From NCBI RefSeq assembly GCF_012163135.1, contig NZ_JAAVUP010000006.1:62001-126000 (forward strand): a stretch of 64,000 nucleotides of DNA, read 5' to 3'. Position 1 is the first letter of the stretch. Every line of letters starts with the position of its first letter. A model generated the notes under the pieces. The model was given only the letters and a program-made list of their open reading frames with translations. It ran no database searches and was not told the origin of the DNA. Positions 51,868-61,577 of this stretch are shown here, in pieces. The DNA comes from Neoroseomonas oryzicola (GTDB lineage: Bacteria; Pseudomonadota; Alphaproteobacteria; Acetobacterales; Acetobacteraceae). A program made the translations under genes and the position numbers.

Positions 51868-52887
51868 TCATCGGGTATCCTGCGCCGCAACGCCCGCGGC
51901 CTCGAAGGCGGTTGCGCCGGTGGCGACATGGCAGCGCACGCGATGCGCCGCGCCGACATGCGCCAGCACCTGCGGCGCCTCGCAGCCCGCGCGCTTGTCC
52001 GCGCAGCGGGAGGCAAAGGCGCAGCCGACCGGCATGGCGTCCAGTGGCGGCACGCGCCCGGGGATCGCCGACAGCGCCTGGTGCGGCTGATCCAGGCGCG
52101 GGATCGCGGCGAACAGCGCGCGCGTATAGGGATGCGCCGGCCCGGCGAAGATGTTCGCGACCGGCCCTTCCTCAACGATCTGGCCCGCATACATCACCGC
52201 CACCCGGTCCGCGATCTGCGCCACCACGCCAAGGTTGTGGGTGATGAACAGCACCGCCATGCCGTGCCGTTCCCGCAGATCCGCGAGCAGCCCCAGCACC
52301 TGCGCCTGGATCGTCACGTCGAGCGCGGTCGTCGGCTCGTCGGCCAGCAGCACGGCAGGCTCGCAGGCCAGCGCCATCGCGATCATCACGCGCTGCCGCA
52401 TCCCGCCCGAGAACTGGTGCGGATATTCCCGCAGCCGGGTCGCGGCCGAGGGGATCTTCACCTCCTCGAACAGCGCGCGCGCCTTCTCCAGCGCGGCGGC
52501 ACGCGACAGCCCCTTGTGGATGACCAGCGCCTCGGCGACCTGGTCGCCCACCGTCATCACCGGGTTCAAGGAGGTCATCGGCTCCTGGAAGATCATGCCG
52601 ATGCGGTCGCCGCGCAGCTTCTCCCACTGCTTCTCCGGCAGGCCCGCAACCTCCTGCCCCTCGAGCAGGATCTTCCCGCCCGCCACGCGGCCGAGCGGCG
52701 GCTGCACAAGTCCCATGATCGACAGCGCGGTGACCGACTTGCCGCAGCCGCTCTCACCGACCAGTGCCAGGGTCTCGTTGCGCGCAAGGCTGAAGGACAC
52801 GCCGCGCACGGCCGATCGCCAGGTTCCGGCGATGCGGAACTCGGTGCGCAGATCCTCGACCGCGAGGGCAGCGGGCGCTGTCATCAT
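51868..52887 (-). CDS. Dipeptide/oligopeptide-type ABC transporter ATPase (DppD/OppD class)
   Basis: This is a 339-residue ATPase: Walker A GESGCGKS at 44-51, FQEPMTSLNP, signature QFSGGMRQR, Walker [13 protein letters not shown] and H-loop THNLGVV. The oligopeptide C-terminal domain has CAFASRCADKRAGCE. It is the first gene of the importer run and starts at one of two adjacent ATGs. The gap upstream contains an 18-bp palindrome shared with the divergent hutF promoter. Confidence 0.93.
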   Translation of the reverse strand: MMTAPAALAVEDLRTEFRIAGTWRSAVRGVSFSLARNETLALVGESGCGKSVTALSIMGLVQPPLGRVAGGKILLEGQEVAGLPEKQWEKLRGDRIGMIFQEPMTSLNPVMTVGDQVAEALVIHKGLSRAAALEKARALFEEVKIPSAATRLREYPHQFSGGMRQRVMIAMALACEPAVLLADEPTTALDVTIQAQVLGLLADLRERHGMAVLFITHNLGVVAQIADRVAVMYAGQIVEEGPVANIFAGPAHPYTRALFAAIPRLDQPHQALSAIPGRVPPLDAMPVGCAFASRCADKRAGCEAPQVLAHVGAAHRVRCHVATGATAFEAAGVAAQDTR

Positions 52888-52907
52888 CGCAGCGTGACTT
52901 CGCTGCG

Positions 52908-52925
52908 CGATGCTGTCCAGCATCG
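52908..52925. promoter_or_regulatory. 18-bp palindrome between ABC operon and hutF
   Basis: CGATGCTG and CAGCATCG form a perfect 8-bp dyad with a 2-nt centre. The half-site CGATGCT recurs within GCGATGCTCCGG about 40 bp towards hutF. No regulator gene is adjacent, so the binding protein is unknown. Confidence 0.5.
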
Positions 52926-53006
52926 TCGTACACCGTTGCGGCCGCGGCGCGCCGGGGCTAGCGATGCTCCGGGCGCCGACGCCCGGCCACCAGGAGGGAT
53001 CGCGCG

Positions 53007-54356
53007 ATGCGCAGCATGGTCTTCGCCGAGGCGCTGCTGCCCGAGGGCTGGCGCCGCGACGTGCGCGTGGAAGTGGATGCGGACGGCCGCATCGCAACCG
53101 TCACGCCCGATGCGGCTCCCGGCCGCCTGGTCGCGCTGCCCGGCATGCCGGACCTGCATTCCCACGCCTTCCAGCGCGGCATGGCGGGCCTCACGGAACA
53201 TGCCGGCGCCAGCGACGATTCCTTCTGGACCTGGCGCGAGCTCATGTACCGCTTCCTCGCGCACCTCACGCCCGAGGACGTCGAGGCCATCGCCACCCTC
53301 GCCTATGCCGAGATGCTCGAAGGCGGCTTCACTCGCGTCGGCGAATTCCACTACCTGCATCACGCCCCCGACGGCACGCCCCATGCCGACCGCGCCGAGA
53401 TGGCCGTGCGCATCGCCGCGGCCGCGCAGGCGACCGGCATCAACCTCACCCTGCTGCCGTCCTTCTATGCCCATGGCGAGATCGGCGGCGCACCGCCCGT
53501 GCCGGGCCAGCGCCGCTTCCTCAATGACCTCGACGGCTTCGCGGCGTTGGTGGAGGGCAGCCGCCGCGCCATCGCCGGCCTGCCCGGCGCCAATCTCGGC
53601 CTTGCGCCGCATTCCCTGCGCGCCGCGACGATCGAGGAGATCCGCGCCGTCGCCGCCATGGCGCGGCACGGCGAACCTCTGCACATCCACGCCGCCGAAC
53701 AGGTGAAGGAAGTCGAGGCCTCGATCCGCATCCTGGGCCTGCCGCCGATCGCCGCACTGCTTGAGGCCGGGCTGCTCTCCGACCGCTGGTGCCTGATCCA
53801 TGCGACGCATGGCACGGCGGGGGAACTCGCGCAGGTGGCGGCATGCGGCGCTGTTTCGGGCCTCTGCCCGGTGACCGAGAGCAACCTTGGCGACGGCATC
53901 TTCCCCGCGCCGGGCTTCCGCGAAGCCGGCGGGCTGTTCGGCGTCGGCACGGATTCCAACGTGCTGATCTCCGCCCCGCTGGAACTCCGCACGCTCGAGT
54001 ATTCGCAGCGCCTCGCCCTGCGCTCGCGCAACGTGCTCGCGCCGCGCGGCGGCTCGACCGGGCAGGCGCTGTGGCAATCGGCCGTCGCGGGCGGCAGCCG
54101 CGCGCTCGCCGCCGGTCCCGCCGGCATCGCGCCTGGCGCCTGGGCGGACCTGGTGCTGCTGGATCCCGCCGCCCCTGCCTTCGCCGCGCGCTCCGGCGAG
54201 CGGATGCTCGACAGCCTGCTCTTCGCCGCGCGCGACGGTGCGATCCACGAGGTCTGGGTGCGCGGCACGCGCGTCGTCGCGGACGGCGTCCACCCGCTGC
54301 GCGCCAGGGCGGAACGGCGCGTCGCCGCCATCCTCGCGCGCATCCTCGCGGCGTAG
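53007..54356 (+). CDS. hutF: Formimidoylglutamate deiminase (HutF-like)
   Basis: This is a 449-residue amidohydrolase-superfamily enzyme. The zinc-binding HSHAFQRG has His51 and His53, followed by DSFWTWRELMYRF, which is characteristic of HutF. The later LHIHAAEQ, HATHGT and GTDSNVLIS supply the remaining metal and catalytic residues. HutF converts N-formimino-L-glutamate to N-formylglutamate plus ammonia in histidine breakdown. AGGAGGG about 8 nt upstream marks the start. No hutH, hutU, hutI or hutG is nearby, so either the rest is elsewhere or it acts on a related formimino compound. Confidence 0.87.
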   Translation: MRSMVFAEALLPEGWRRDVRVEVDADGRIATVTPDAAPGRLVALPGMPDLHSHAFQRGMAGLTEHAGASDDSFWTWRELMYRFLAHLTPEDVEAIATLAYAEMLEGGFTRVGEFHYLHHAPDGTPHADRAEMAVRIAAAAQATGINLTLLPSFYAHGEIGGAPPVPGQRRFLNDLDGFAALVEGSRRAIAGLPGANLGLAPHSLRAATIEEIRAVAAMARHGEPLHIHAAEQVKEVEASIRILGLPPIAALLEAGLLSDRWCLIHATHGTAGELAQVAACGAVSGLCPVTESNLGDGIFPAPGFREAGGLFGVGTDSNVLISAPLELRTLEYSQRLALRSRNVLAPRGGSTGQALWQSAVAGGSRALAAGPAGIAPGAWADLVLLDPAAPAFAARSGERMLDSLLFAARDGAIHEVWVRGTRVVADGVHPLRARAERRVAAILARILAA

Positions 54357-54361
54357 CGCCG

Positions 54362-55189
54362 TCACGCCGCGCTCATCGCCGCGGCGGCGCGGCGCAGCGT
54401 CGGGTCGAAGGGATTCAGCTGCCGGCTGATCGCCGCGGCTTCCTGCTTCAGCATGCCTGCAATGATCGGCTTGCGTTCCGCCGACAGCCGGTCGGTGGTG
54501 GTGCCGATCGACAGCGCCGCGACGGCGCGCCCGTCGCCATCCATGATCGGCACGCCCACGCCCGCCATGCCCGGGATCAGCCCGCTGGCGCCGCCGCAGA
54601 AGCCCTCGCGCCGCACCTGGATCAGCTCGGCCCGCAGCGAGGCCTCGTCCGGCCCGCCATAGTCGCGCATGCGCGGCAGGTTGTGGCGGATGATCTCGTC
54701 CTGCTCCGCCGCGGGCAGGAAGGCAAGGATCGCCACCGACCCCTGCCCGATGCCGAGCGGCACCCGCCCCCCGATATCCCCCGTGAAGGACCGGATCGGC
54801 AGCGGCCCCGCGCTGCGCTCGATGCACACCGCATCGTAGCCGTTGTGGACCAGCAGAAACAGCGTCTCGCCCAGCGAGGCCGTCAACCGCAGCAGCGTCG
54901 GCCGCGCCAGGTCGCGCAGCCCCATCACGTCCCCCGCCTTCGCCGCGAGGAGGAACAGGTCGAGGCCCAGCGTGTAGCGCTTGCCGCGCGCATCGAAGGC
55001 GACCATGCCCTCGGCGCCGAGCGCGCGCAGGATGCGATGCACGGTCGGCCGCGGCAGCGCGGCGCGCTCGGCGAGGTCGGTAAGGCGTATCCCGCCCCCG
55101 CCCGCCGCGCCGATGAGGCGCAACAGGCTGAAGACCCGCGCGACGCTACCGGCCGCACCCGCCTCCTGTTCCATCGATCCAGCGCTCAT
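54362..55189 (-). CDS. IclR family transcriptional regulator
   Basis: This 275-residue regulator has a winged helix at about 15-75 (LTDLAERAALPRPTVHRIL) and an IclR effector domain at about 90-260 (GIGQGSVAILAFLP, GVGVPIMDGDGRAVAALSI). It is convergent with hutF (5-bp gap) and divergent from the hydantoinase-ABC operon, so the latter is its likely target. The 144-bp gap is AT-rich for this DNA and carries repeated ATGAAATT elements. Confidence 0.92.
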   Translation of the reverse strand: MSAGSMEQEAGAAGSVARVFSLLRLIGAAGGGGIRLTDLAERAALPRPTVHRILRALGAEGMVAFDARGKRYTLGLDLFLLAAKAGDVMGLRDLARPTLLRLTASLGETLFLLVHNGYDAVCIERSAGPLPIRSFTGDIGGRVPLGIGQGSVAILAFLPAAEQDEIIRHNLPRMRDYGGPDEASLRAELIQVRREGFCGGASGLIPGMAGVGVPIMDGDGRAVAALSIGTTTDRLSAERKPIIAGMLKQEAAAISRQLNPFDPTLRRAAAAMSAA

Positions 55190-55208
55190 CGTTCGTCGGG
55201 CACGACAA

Positions 55209-55257
55209 AATTCCGTAGAATGAAATTCTTTGGCGAAAACTGCCGATGGATGAAATT
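55209..55257. promoter_or_regulatory. IclR operator candidate with repeated ATGAAATT
   Basis: ATGAAATT occurs at 55220-55227 and 55250-55257, exactly 30 bp (about three helical turns) apart. The first copy also forms an imperfect dyad with AATTCC at 55209-55214. The cluster lies between the divergent IclR and hydantoinase A genes. Confidence 0.5.
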
Positions 55258-55333
55258 AGCGCTTGCCGCGCGTCAAAATGCAACGGGATAGTCACGGCCG
55301 TTCGAAGTTTCTTCCGCGAGAGGGGCAATCAGC

Positions 55334-57403
55334 ATGGCCCGTTGGCGTGTCGGCGTGGATTCCGGTGGAACCTTCACGGATGTCTGCCTCTTCGACGAGG
55401 AAGCGGGCCGCGTCGAGGTCTGGAAGGTCTCCTCCACCCCCGACGACCCCTCCCGCGGCATTGCCCAGGGCGTCGAGGAAGGCATGCGTCGCGTCGCCCC
55501 CGACGCCGCGCAACCCGGCGCCCCCGTCGCCTATTTCGGCCACGGCACCACGGTCGCGACGAATGCGCTGATCCAGCATCGCGGCGTGAAGACCGGCCTC
55601 GTCACCACCGACGGCTTCCGCGACCTGCTCGAGATCGGCCGCCAGAAGCGTCCCGACCTCTATGACATGCAGGCGGACAAGCCGCCGACCCTGGTCTCGC
55701 GCGACCTGCGCCACGAGGTGCCCGAGCGCGTGCGCCATGATGGCCGCATCGACCTCGCCCTCGATGAGGACCGCATGCGCGCCGCCGCCAAGGCGCTGAA
55801 GGAAGCCGGGGTCAAGGCGATCGCCGTCTCCTTCCTCTATGGCTTCATCCGCCCCGAGCACGAGAAGCGCGCCGTCGAGATCCTCCGCGAGGAGATGCCC
55901 GACGTCTTCATCAGCGCAGGCCACGAGATCGCCCCCGAATTCCGCGAGTTCGAGCGCCTCTCGACCGTGGTGCTGAACGCCTATCTCGGCCCGGTCATGC
56001 GCAACTACATCGAGCGCCTGACCCCGCGTCTGCGCGACATCGGCATGACCGCGACGCCGCACCTGACGCAGTCGAATGGCGGCGTCATCGGCTTCGGCAC
56101 GGCCGCAGAAATGCCGGTCCGCGCCGTGCTCTCCGGCCCGTCGACCGGCGTCGTCGGCGCCCAGGCGATCGGCGCGCTGGCGGGCTACGAGGACCTGATC
56201 ACCTTCGACATGGGCGGCACCTCGACCGACGTCGCGCTGCTCAATGGCGGGGCGTGCAAGCTGACCTCGGAGGCCATCGTGCATGGCTATCCGATCAAGG
56301 CGCCGATGCTCGACATCCACACGGTCGGCGCCGGCGGTGGGTCCATCGCCTATATCGATGCCGGCGGCCTGCTGAAGGTCGGCCCGCGCTCCTGCGGCGC
56401 GGATCCCGGCCCGGTCTGCTACGGGCGCGGCAACACCGAACCGGCCACCACCGACGCCAACGTGGTGCTGCAGACGCTGAACCCGCAATACCTGCTCGCC
56501 GGCCGCATGAAGGTCGACCAGGGCCTCGCGAAGGACGCCATCGGGCGGCTCGCCACGCAGCTCGGCCTCGGCGTGATGGAAACGGCCCAGGGCATCATCT
56601 CCGTCGTCACCGCGAACATGGCGCGTGCGATCCGCGTCATCTCCGTGCAGCGCGGCTACGACCCGCGCGACTACACGCTGATGGCCTTCGGCGGCGCGGG
56701 TCCGCTGCATGCGGCGCGCCTGGCGCGCGAGCTCGACATGAAGCGCGTGCTGGTGCCGCCCTATCCCGGCATCCTCTGCGCCATGGGGCTGCTGCTGACC
56801 GACCTGCGCGCCGACTTCGCCGCGACCAAGCTGTTGCCGGCAACGGCGGAGTCGGTCGGCGAGGTCGCGGCGGCCTTCGACGGCCTCGCGACCCGCGCCG
56901 CCGAATGGTTCGCGCATGAGGAGATCGCGGCCCCCGACCGGCACCTCACCCGCACCGCCGACATGCGCTACGCCGGCCAGAACTACGAACTCGCCGTGCC
57001 GCTGCCCGATGGCCCCGTGACCGCGGCGACCATCGCCACGCTGGCCGAAGGCTTCGCCGAGGCGCACAAGCAGCGCTACGGCTTCGTCGCGGAAGGCGAG
57101 CCAGTGCAGCTCGTCACCCTGCGCCTCGAAGCCACCGGCCGCGTGAAGAAGGCAGAACTGAAGTCCTTCCCCGACGCCGGCCCCGACGCTTCCGGCGCCA
57201 TCATCGGCGAGCGCGAGGTCTGGTTCCCCGAGGCCGGCGCCTTCGTCGCCACCCCGATCTACGCGCGCGAGAAGCTGAAGCCCGGCAACACCTTCACCGG
57301 CCCCGCCATCGTCGAGCAGATGGACACCACCACGGTCGTCCTGCCCGGCATGACGGCCCGCGTGGATGCCTACCTGAACCTGATCCTGGAGGTGGCGGCA
57401 TGA
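55334..57403 (+). CDS. Hydantoinase A / oxoprolinase family protein
   Basis: This is a 689-residue HyuA-type ATPase subunit: VGVDSGGTFTDVCLFD at the N-terminus, GHGTTVATNALIQHRG, FDMGGTSTDVALL near 293-305, and AFGGAGPLHAARLARELDM. It is a different lineage from the HyuA at 28385-30484. It overlaps HyuB by 4 bp (ATGA) and leads an operon that continues into an ABC importer. Together they suggest import followed by ATP-dependent opening of a cyclic amide or imide. Confidence 0.92.
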   Translation: MARWRVGVDSGGTFTDVCLFDEEAGRVEVWKVSSTPDDPSRGIAQGVEEGMRRVAPDAAQPGAPVAYFGHGTTVATNALIQHRGVKTGLVTTDGFRDLLEIGRQKRPDLYDMQADKPPTLVSRDLRHEVPERVRHDGRIDLALDEDRMRAAAKALKEAGVKAIAVSFLYGFIRPEHEKRAVEILREEMPDVFISAGHEIAPEFREFERLSTVVLNAYLGPVMRNYIERLTPRLRDIGMTATPHLTQSNGGVIGFGTAAEMPVRAVLSGPSTGVVGAQAIGALAGYEDLITFDMGGTSTDVALLNGGACKLTSEAIVHGYPIKAPMLDIHTVGAGGGSIAYIDAGGLLKVGPRSCGADPGPVCYGRGNTEPATTDANVVLQTLNPQYLLAGRMKVDQGLAKDAIGRLATQLGLGVMETAQGIISVVTANMARAIRVISVQRGYDPRDYTLMAFGGAGPLHAARLARELDMKRVLVPPYPGILCAMGLLLTDLRADFAATKLLPATAESVGEVAAAFDGLATRAAEWFAHEEIAAPDRHLTRTADMRYAGQNYELAVPLPDGPVTAATIATLAEGFAEAHKQRYGFVAEGEPVQLVTLRLEATGRVKKAELKSFPDAGPDASGAIIGEREVWFPEAGAFVATPIYAREKLKPGNTFTGPAIVEQMDTTTVVLPGMTARVDAYLNLILEVAA

Positions 57404-59049
57404 ACGACGCGCCCGCGACCCACGCCCCCGTGCTCGACCCCATTACCGTCGAGGTGATCGGCGCCGCCCTCTCCTCCATCGTGGAGGAGACGGGCGAGGC
57501 GCTGATCCGCGCCTCCTACTCCACCAACATCAAAGAGCGGCGCGACTGTTCCACCGCGCTGTTCGACACCAGCGGCAACACGCTCTGCCAGGCGGAACAC
57601 ATCCCGATCCACCTCGGCAGCTTCATCGGCATCGTCCCGCACATCCTGAAGCTGCACCGCGTCGAGGAGATGCAGCCCGGCGACGTCTTCGTCGGCAACG
57701 ACGCCTATGAGGGCGGCGGCACCCACCTGCCCGACATCGTCCTGGCCGAGCCGATCTTCGTCGACGGCACCATCGTCGCCTGGACCGTGAACCTCGCCCA
57801 CCATTCCGACTTCGCCGACCGCGGCCACGCGCACATCTACCAGGAAGGCCTTCGGATCCCGCCCGTGCGCCTCTACCGCGCGGGCGAGCTGCAGAAGGAT
57901 GTCCTCGACCTCATCCTGCTGAACTGCCAGGTGCCGCGCGAACGCCTGTCCGACCTGCGCGCGCAGATGGCGGCGAACCGCGTCGGCGTGCAGCGCTTCC
58001 AGGCACTCTGCGCCAAGTATGGCACGGCCACGGTCATGGCCGCCGGCCACGCCCTGCTCGACTACGCCGAGCGCAAGATGCGCGCTGGCATTGCCGCGAT
58101 GCCGGACGGCACCTGGACCTTCGAGGATGTCTTCGAGAGCACCGAGGTCACCGAGCAACTCCCGCTGCACGTGAAGGTCACGGTGCAGGGCGATTCCATG
58201 TCGCTCCACTTCGACAGCCCGAAGCAGCTGCGCGCCGGTCTGAACATGACTTGGACCGCGCTCGCGGCGACCGCCTACTACGTGGTGAAGTCGGTGGTCG
58301 ACCCGACCATCCTGCCCAATGCCGGCCTGGCGCGGCCGCTGACGGTCACCGCCCCGCCCGGCACGGTGCTGAACTGCAGTCACCCGGCCGCGGTGAACGG
58401 GCGCGTGCAGACCTGCCAGCGCGTCTCCGACCTCATCCTCGGCGCCCTCGCCCAGGCGGTGCCGGACCGCGTGACCGCCTGCTCCAACTCCGTCTGCACC
58501 GTCGCGACCTTCATCGGCCAGCGCGAGGATGACGGCGCCATCTGGGTCTATCTCGAGACCATGGGCGGCGGCGCCGGCGCACGCGCGACCAAGGACGGGC
58601 TCGACGGCGTGCATGTCCACGTCACCAACACCTCGAACCTGCCGGTCGAGGCGCTCGAGATCGAATACCCGCTGACCCTGCTGCGCTACGAGCTCGTGGA
58701 CGGATCGGGCGGCGCGGGAACCTACCGTGGCGGCATGGGCCTGCGGCGCGTCTACCGCGCCGATGCCGATTGCCGCGTGCGCGTCGATGTCTCGCGCCTC
58801 TCGTCTAAGTCCTGGGGACTGTTCGGCGGTGGCGCCGGCGGCCACGGCGCCGTGGAATGCGGCCCGGGCGTGGTGTTCGACAAGGACAACGCGGTGCTGA
58901 AGGCCGGACAGTGGTTCGCCGTGGTGAGCCCCGGCGCCGGCGGCTACGGCGCGCCGGACAAGCGCGACCGCGCCGCCGTGGCGCGCGACCTGGCGGAAGG
59001 CGTCATCAGCCCCGCGACCGCCCGGGAGGTCTACGGCTACACTGGCTGA
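57400..59049 (+). CDS. Hydantoinase B / oxoprolinase family protein
   Basis: This is a 549-residue HyuB-type subunit: LDPITVEVIGAALSSIVEE, NDAYEGGGTHLPDIVL, LAHHSDFADRGHAHI, and the Gly-rich GSGGAGTYRGGMGLRRVYR. The His-rich AHHSDFADRGHAH segment probably lies at a metal site. It is translated with HyuA through an ATGA overlap and is followed 40 bp later by a binding-protein gene. Confidence 0.92.
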   Translation: MNDAPATHAPVLDPITVEVIGAALSSIVEETGEALIRASYSTNIKERRDCSTALFDTSGNTLCQAEHIPIHLGSFIGIVPHILKLHRVEEMQPGDVFVGNDAYEGGGTHLPDIVLAEPIFVDGTIVAWTVNLAHHSDFADRGHAHIYQEGLRIPPVRLYRAGELQKDVLDLILLNCQVPRERLSDLRAQMAANRVGVQRFQALCAKYGTATVMAAGHALLDYAERKMRAGIAAMPDGTWTFEDVFESTEVTEQLPLHVKVTVQGDSMSLHFDSPKQLRAGLNMTWTALAATAYYVVKSVVDPTILPNAGLARPLTVTAPPGTVLNCSHPAAVNGRVQTCQRVSDLILGALAQAVPDRVTACSNSVCTVATFIGQREDDGAIWVYLETMGGGAGARATKDGLDGVHVHVTNTSNLPVEALEIEYPLTLLRYELVDGSGGAGTYRGGMGLRRVYRADADCRVRVDVSRLSSKSWGLFGGGAGGHGAVECGPGVVFDKDNAVLKAGQWFAVVSPGAGGYGAPDKRDRAAVARDLAEGVISPATAREVYGYTG

Positions 59050-59089
59050 CACAGGGTTCCGCCTGGGCAAGAAGCAAGGAGAGTCTCGC

Positions 59090-60619
59090 ATGGGTCCGAC
59101 CACCTCCCGCCGTGCCGTGCTGGCCGGTTCCGCAGCCGCTGCGATGCTGCCGTTCCTCCGTATCCCCGGCGCCCGCGCCGGTACGCCGGGCGAGCTGACC
59201 TTCGGCCTCTCCTCCTTCCCGCCCAGCATCCAGCCCTGGGCGAACACCGGCACCGCCGCCGCGACGGTCAAGCTGATGATCTATCGCGGCCTCACCTCCT
59301 ACGCGCCGGACGGCGCGCTGCGCGGCGAGCTCGCGGAATCCTGGCAGCCGATCGGCACCCAGGGCTGGGAATTCAAGCTGCGCGACGCCCGCTTCCAGAA
59401 CGGGGAGAAGGTGACCTCGGCCGACGTGAAGTGGACGATCGAACAGATCGCCGCAGAACGCTCCACCGCCTATTTCCGCGCGGAGATGCAGGGTGTCGAG
59501 CGCATCGAGACGCCTGACGACCGCACCGTACGGATCTTCCTCAAGGCCCCCGTGGCGACGCTGCCCATCATGATGGCGTCCTACCACCTGCCGATCATCT
59601 CGCGGAATTCGCCCCGCGGCAGCTTCGTCGGCGCCGGGCCCTTCACGATCAAGGCGCAGGAACGCGGCGTCTCGATCGAGCTCGAGCCTTTCGCCGGTTT
59701 CTTCCGCCCGGGCCTGCCGAAGCTCAAGCGCATCCGCGCCATCGCCTATGCCGATGAGAACCTGCGCGTCGCCGCGCTGCGCTCGGGCGATGTCGACCTG
59801 ATCGAATACGTGCCCTGGCAGTCGATGGATGCCATCGCCGCCGACCCGGCGCTGAAGCTCGACACCGTCGACGGCGCCTTCATGTTCCTGGTGTTCAACG
59901 GCACCCGCGCGCCGTTCAACGACCACCGCGTCCGCCGCGCCGTCGCGCATGCGATCAAGCGCGATGAGCTCGTGCGGGCCGCCTTCTTCGGCCGTGGCTC
60001 GGCGCTGATGCAGCTGCCCGTCGCGGAATCGAGCCCCTTCTACAATGCCGAGTTCAAGGAGGGCTGGAAGTACGATCCGGACCTCTCCAAGCGCCTCCTC
60101 GCCGAGGCCGGGCACGCCGGCGGCATCTCCTGTTCCCTGCTCTCGACCGCGCAGTACGGCATGCACAAGGACACCGCCGAGGTGGTGCAGCAGCACCTTG
60201 CCGCCGTCGGCATCCGTGCGGAGTTGAACCTGCCCGACTGGGCGACGCGCGTCGCGATCGGCAACCGCGGCCAGTACGACCTCGCGGTGATGGGCACGGC
60301 GGCCGATTCCAACGATCCGGACGGCATCGCGAACTTCATCGACGGTTCGCTCTCGCCCTCCTACGTGCGCTCCTTCGGCCTCAAGATCGACCGCATCACC
60401 GAACTTCTCGCGGCCGGCCGCGCCGAGTTCGACCAGGCCAAACGCCGCGACATCTATCGCGAGATGGAACGCATCGCGATCGAGCAGGCGCCGATGGTCG
60501 GCCTCACCTGGCGCAGCCAGGGCTACGCCATGCGTCGCCAGGTCACGGGCTTCACCAACCTGCCGGGCGCCCTGACCTTCTATTCGGGCCTGACCTTCGA
60601 GACGACCGACGTCGCCTGA
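59090..60619 (+). CDS. Peptide-type (family 5) ABC substrate-binding protein
   Basis: This 509-residue periplasmic binding protein has a Tat-type leader (TTSRRAVLAGSAAAAMLPFL). The mature region shows WEFKLRDARFQNGEKV and FNDHRVRRAVAHAIKRDEL. It is linked to HyuAB upstream and to its own permeases and ATPases downstream. Its ligand is therefore probably the HyuAB substrate or a precursor of it. Confidence 0.92.
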   Translation: MGPTTSRRAVLAGSAAAAMLPFLRIPGARAGTPGELTFGLSSFPPSIQPWANTGTAAATVKLMIYRGLTSYAPDGALRGELAESWQPIGTQGWEFKLRDARFQNGEKVTSADVKWTIEQIAAERSTAYFRAEMQGVERIETPDDRTVRIFLKAPVATLPIMMASYHLPIISRNSPRGSFVGAGPFTIKAQERGVSIELEPFAGFFRPGLPKLKRIRAIAYADENLRVAALRSGDVDLIEYVPWQSMDAIAADPALKLDTVDGAFMFLVFNGTRAPFNDHRVRRAVAHAIKRDELVRAAFFGRGSALMQLPVAESSPFYNAEFKEGWKYDPDLSKRLLAEAGHAGGISCSLLSTAQYGMHKDTAEVVQQHLAAVGIRAELNLPDWATRVAIGNRGQYDLAVMGTAADSNDPDGIANFIDGSLSPSYVRSFGLKIDRITELLAAGRAEFDQAKRRDIYREMERIAIEQAPMVGLTWRSQGYAMRRQVTGFTNLPGALTFYSGLTFETTDVA

Positions 60620-60623
60620 TCCG

Positions 60624-61577
60624 ATGCTTGCCTTCGCCGCCCGCCGGCTGCTGGTCTCGCTCGGGCTCGTCTGGGTGGTGGCTTCGCTGGTCTTCCTGGT
60701 GATCCACCTCATCCCGGGCGATCCGGCGGAACTGCTGCTCTCGCAGGGCGGCATCGCGCCGGACCCGGCGGCGGTGGAGGAACTTCGCGAGCGGCTCGGC
60801 CTCAACGAGCCGCTCTGGACCCAGTACCTGACCTACATGGGCGGCCTGCTGCGCGGCGATTTCGGCCTCTCCCTGCAGGACGAGCACCCGATCGCCGAGG
60901 AGATCGCGCTGCGCCTGCCGCGCACCCTCGAACTCGTCGGCATGGCCGGTCTGCTCTCGGTGATCTTCGGCGTGCCGCTGGGCATCGCCGCGGCGATGCG
61001 GGCCGGCGGCGCGCTGGATCGGATCCTGTCGGCCTGGGCCGGCTTCGCGCTGTCGGTGCCGGTCTTCGTCGTCGGCACCCTCGCGGTGCTGGTGCTGGCC
61101 CAACAGTTGAAACTGGTCTCCGCCGGCGGCTACGTGCCGCTGGCGCGCGACCCGGGCCGGCACCTCGCGCTGCTGATGATGCCGGCGGCGACCATCGCCG
61201 TCGGCCTCGGCGCCGTGGTCTTCCGCGTCATGCGCTCCTCGGTGCTGGAAGTGCTGGAACGCGAGCATGTCCGCGCCGCCCAGGCGCGCGGCCTCGCCCC
61301 CGCCGCCATCATCCGGCGCCACGTCCTGCGCAATGCGCTGACGCCGGTCGTCACCGTGGTGGCGCTGCATCTCGGCTCGCTGCTCGGCGGCACGGTGCTG
61401 GTCGAATTCGTCTTCAACTGGCCCGGCCTCTCCGGCTACCTGGTCCGCGCCGTGGAGGCGCGCGACTACCCCGAGGTGCTGGGCATCGTCCTCGTCATCT
61501 CGACGCTGTTCGTGCTGCTGAACTTCCTCGTGGACCTGCTCTACGCGGTGATCGACCCGCGGGTCAGGCACGGCTGA
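60624..61577 (+). CDS. Dipeptide-type ABC transporter permease (DppB class)
   Basis: This is a 317-residue inner-membrane permease with six hydrophobic segments. The N-terminus reads [20 protein letters not shown], and the EAA-type loop is [20 protein letters not shown]. It begins 4 bp after the binding-protein stop and overlaps the next gene by one base (TGATG). Confidence 0.93.
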   Translation: MLAFAARRLLVSLGLVWVVASLVFLVIHLIPGDPAELLLSQGGIAPDPAAVEELRERLGLNEPLWTQYLTYMGGLLRGDFGLSLQDEHPIAEEIALRLPRTLELVGMAGLLSVIFGVPLGIAAAMRAGGALDRILSAWAGFALSVPVFVVGTLAVLVLAQQLKLVSAGGYVPLARDPGRHLALLMMPAATIAVGLGAVVFRVMRSSVLEVLEREHVRAAQARGLAPAAIIRRHVLRNALTPVVTVVALHLGSLLGGTVLVEFVFNWPGLSGYLVRAVEARDYPEVLGIVLVISTLFVLLNFLVDLLYAVIDPRVRHG

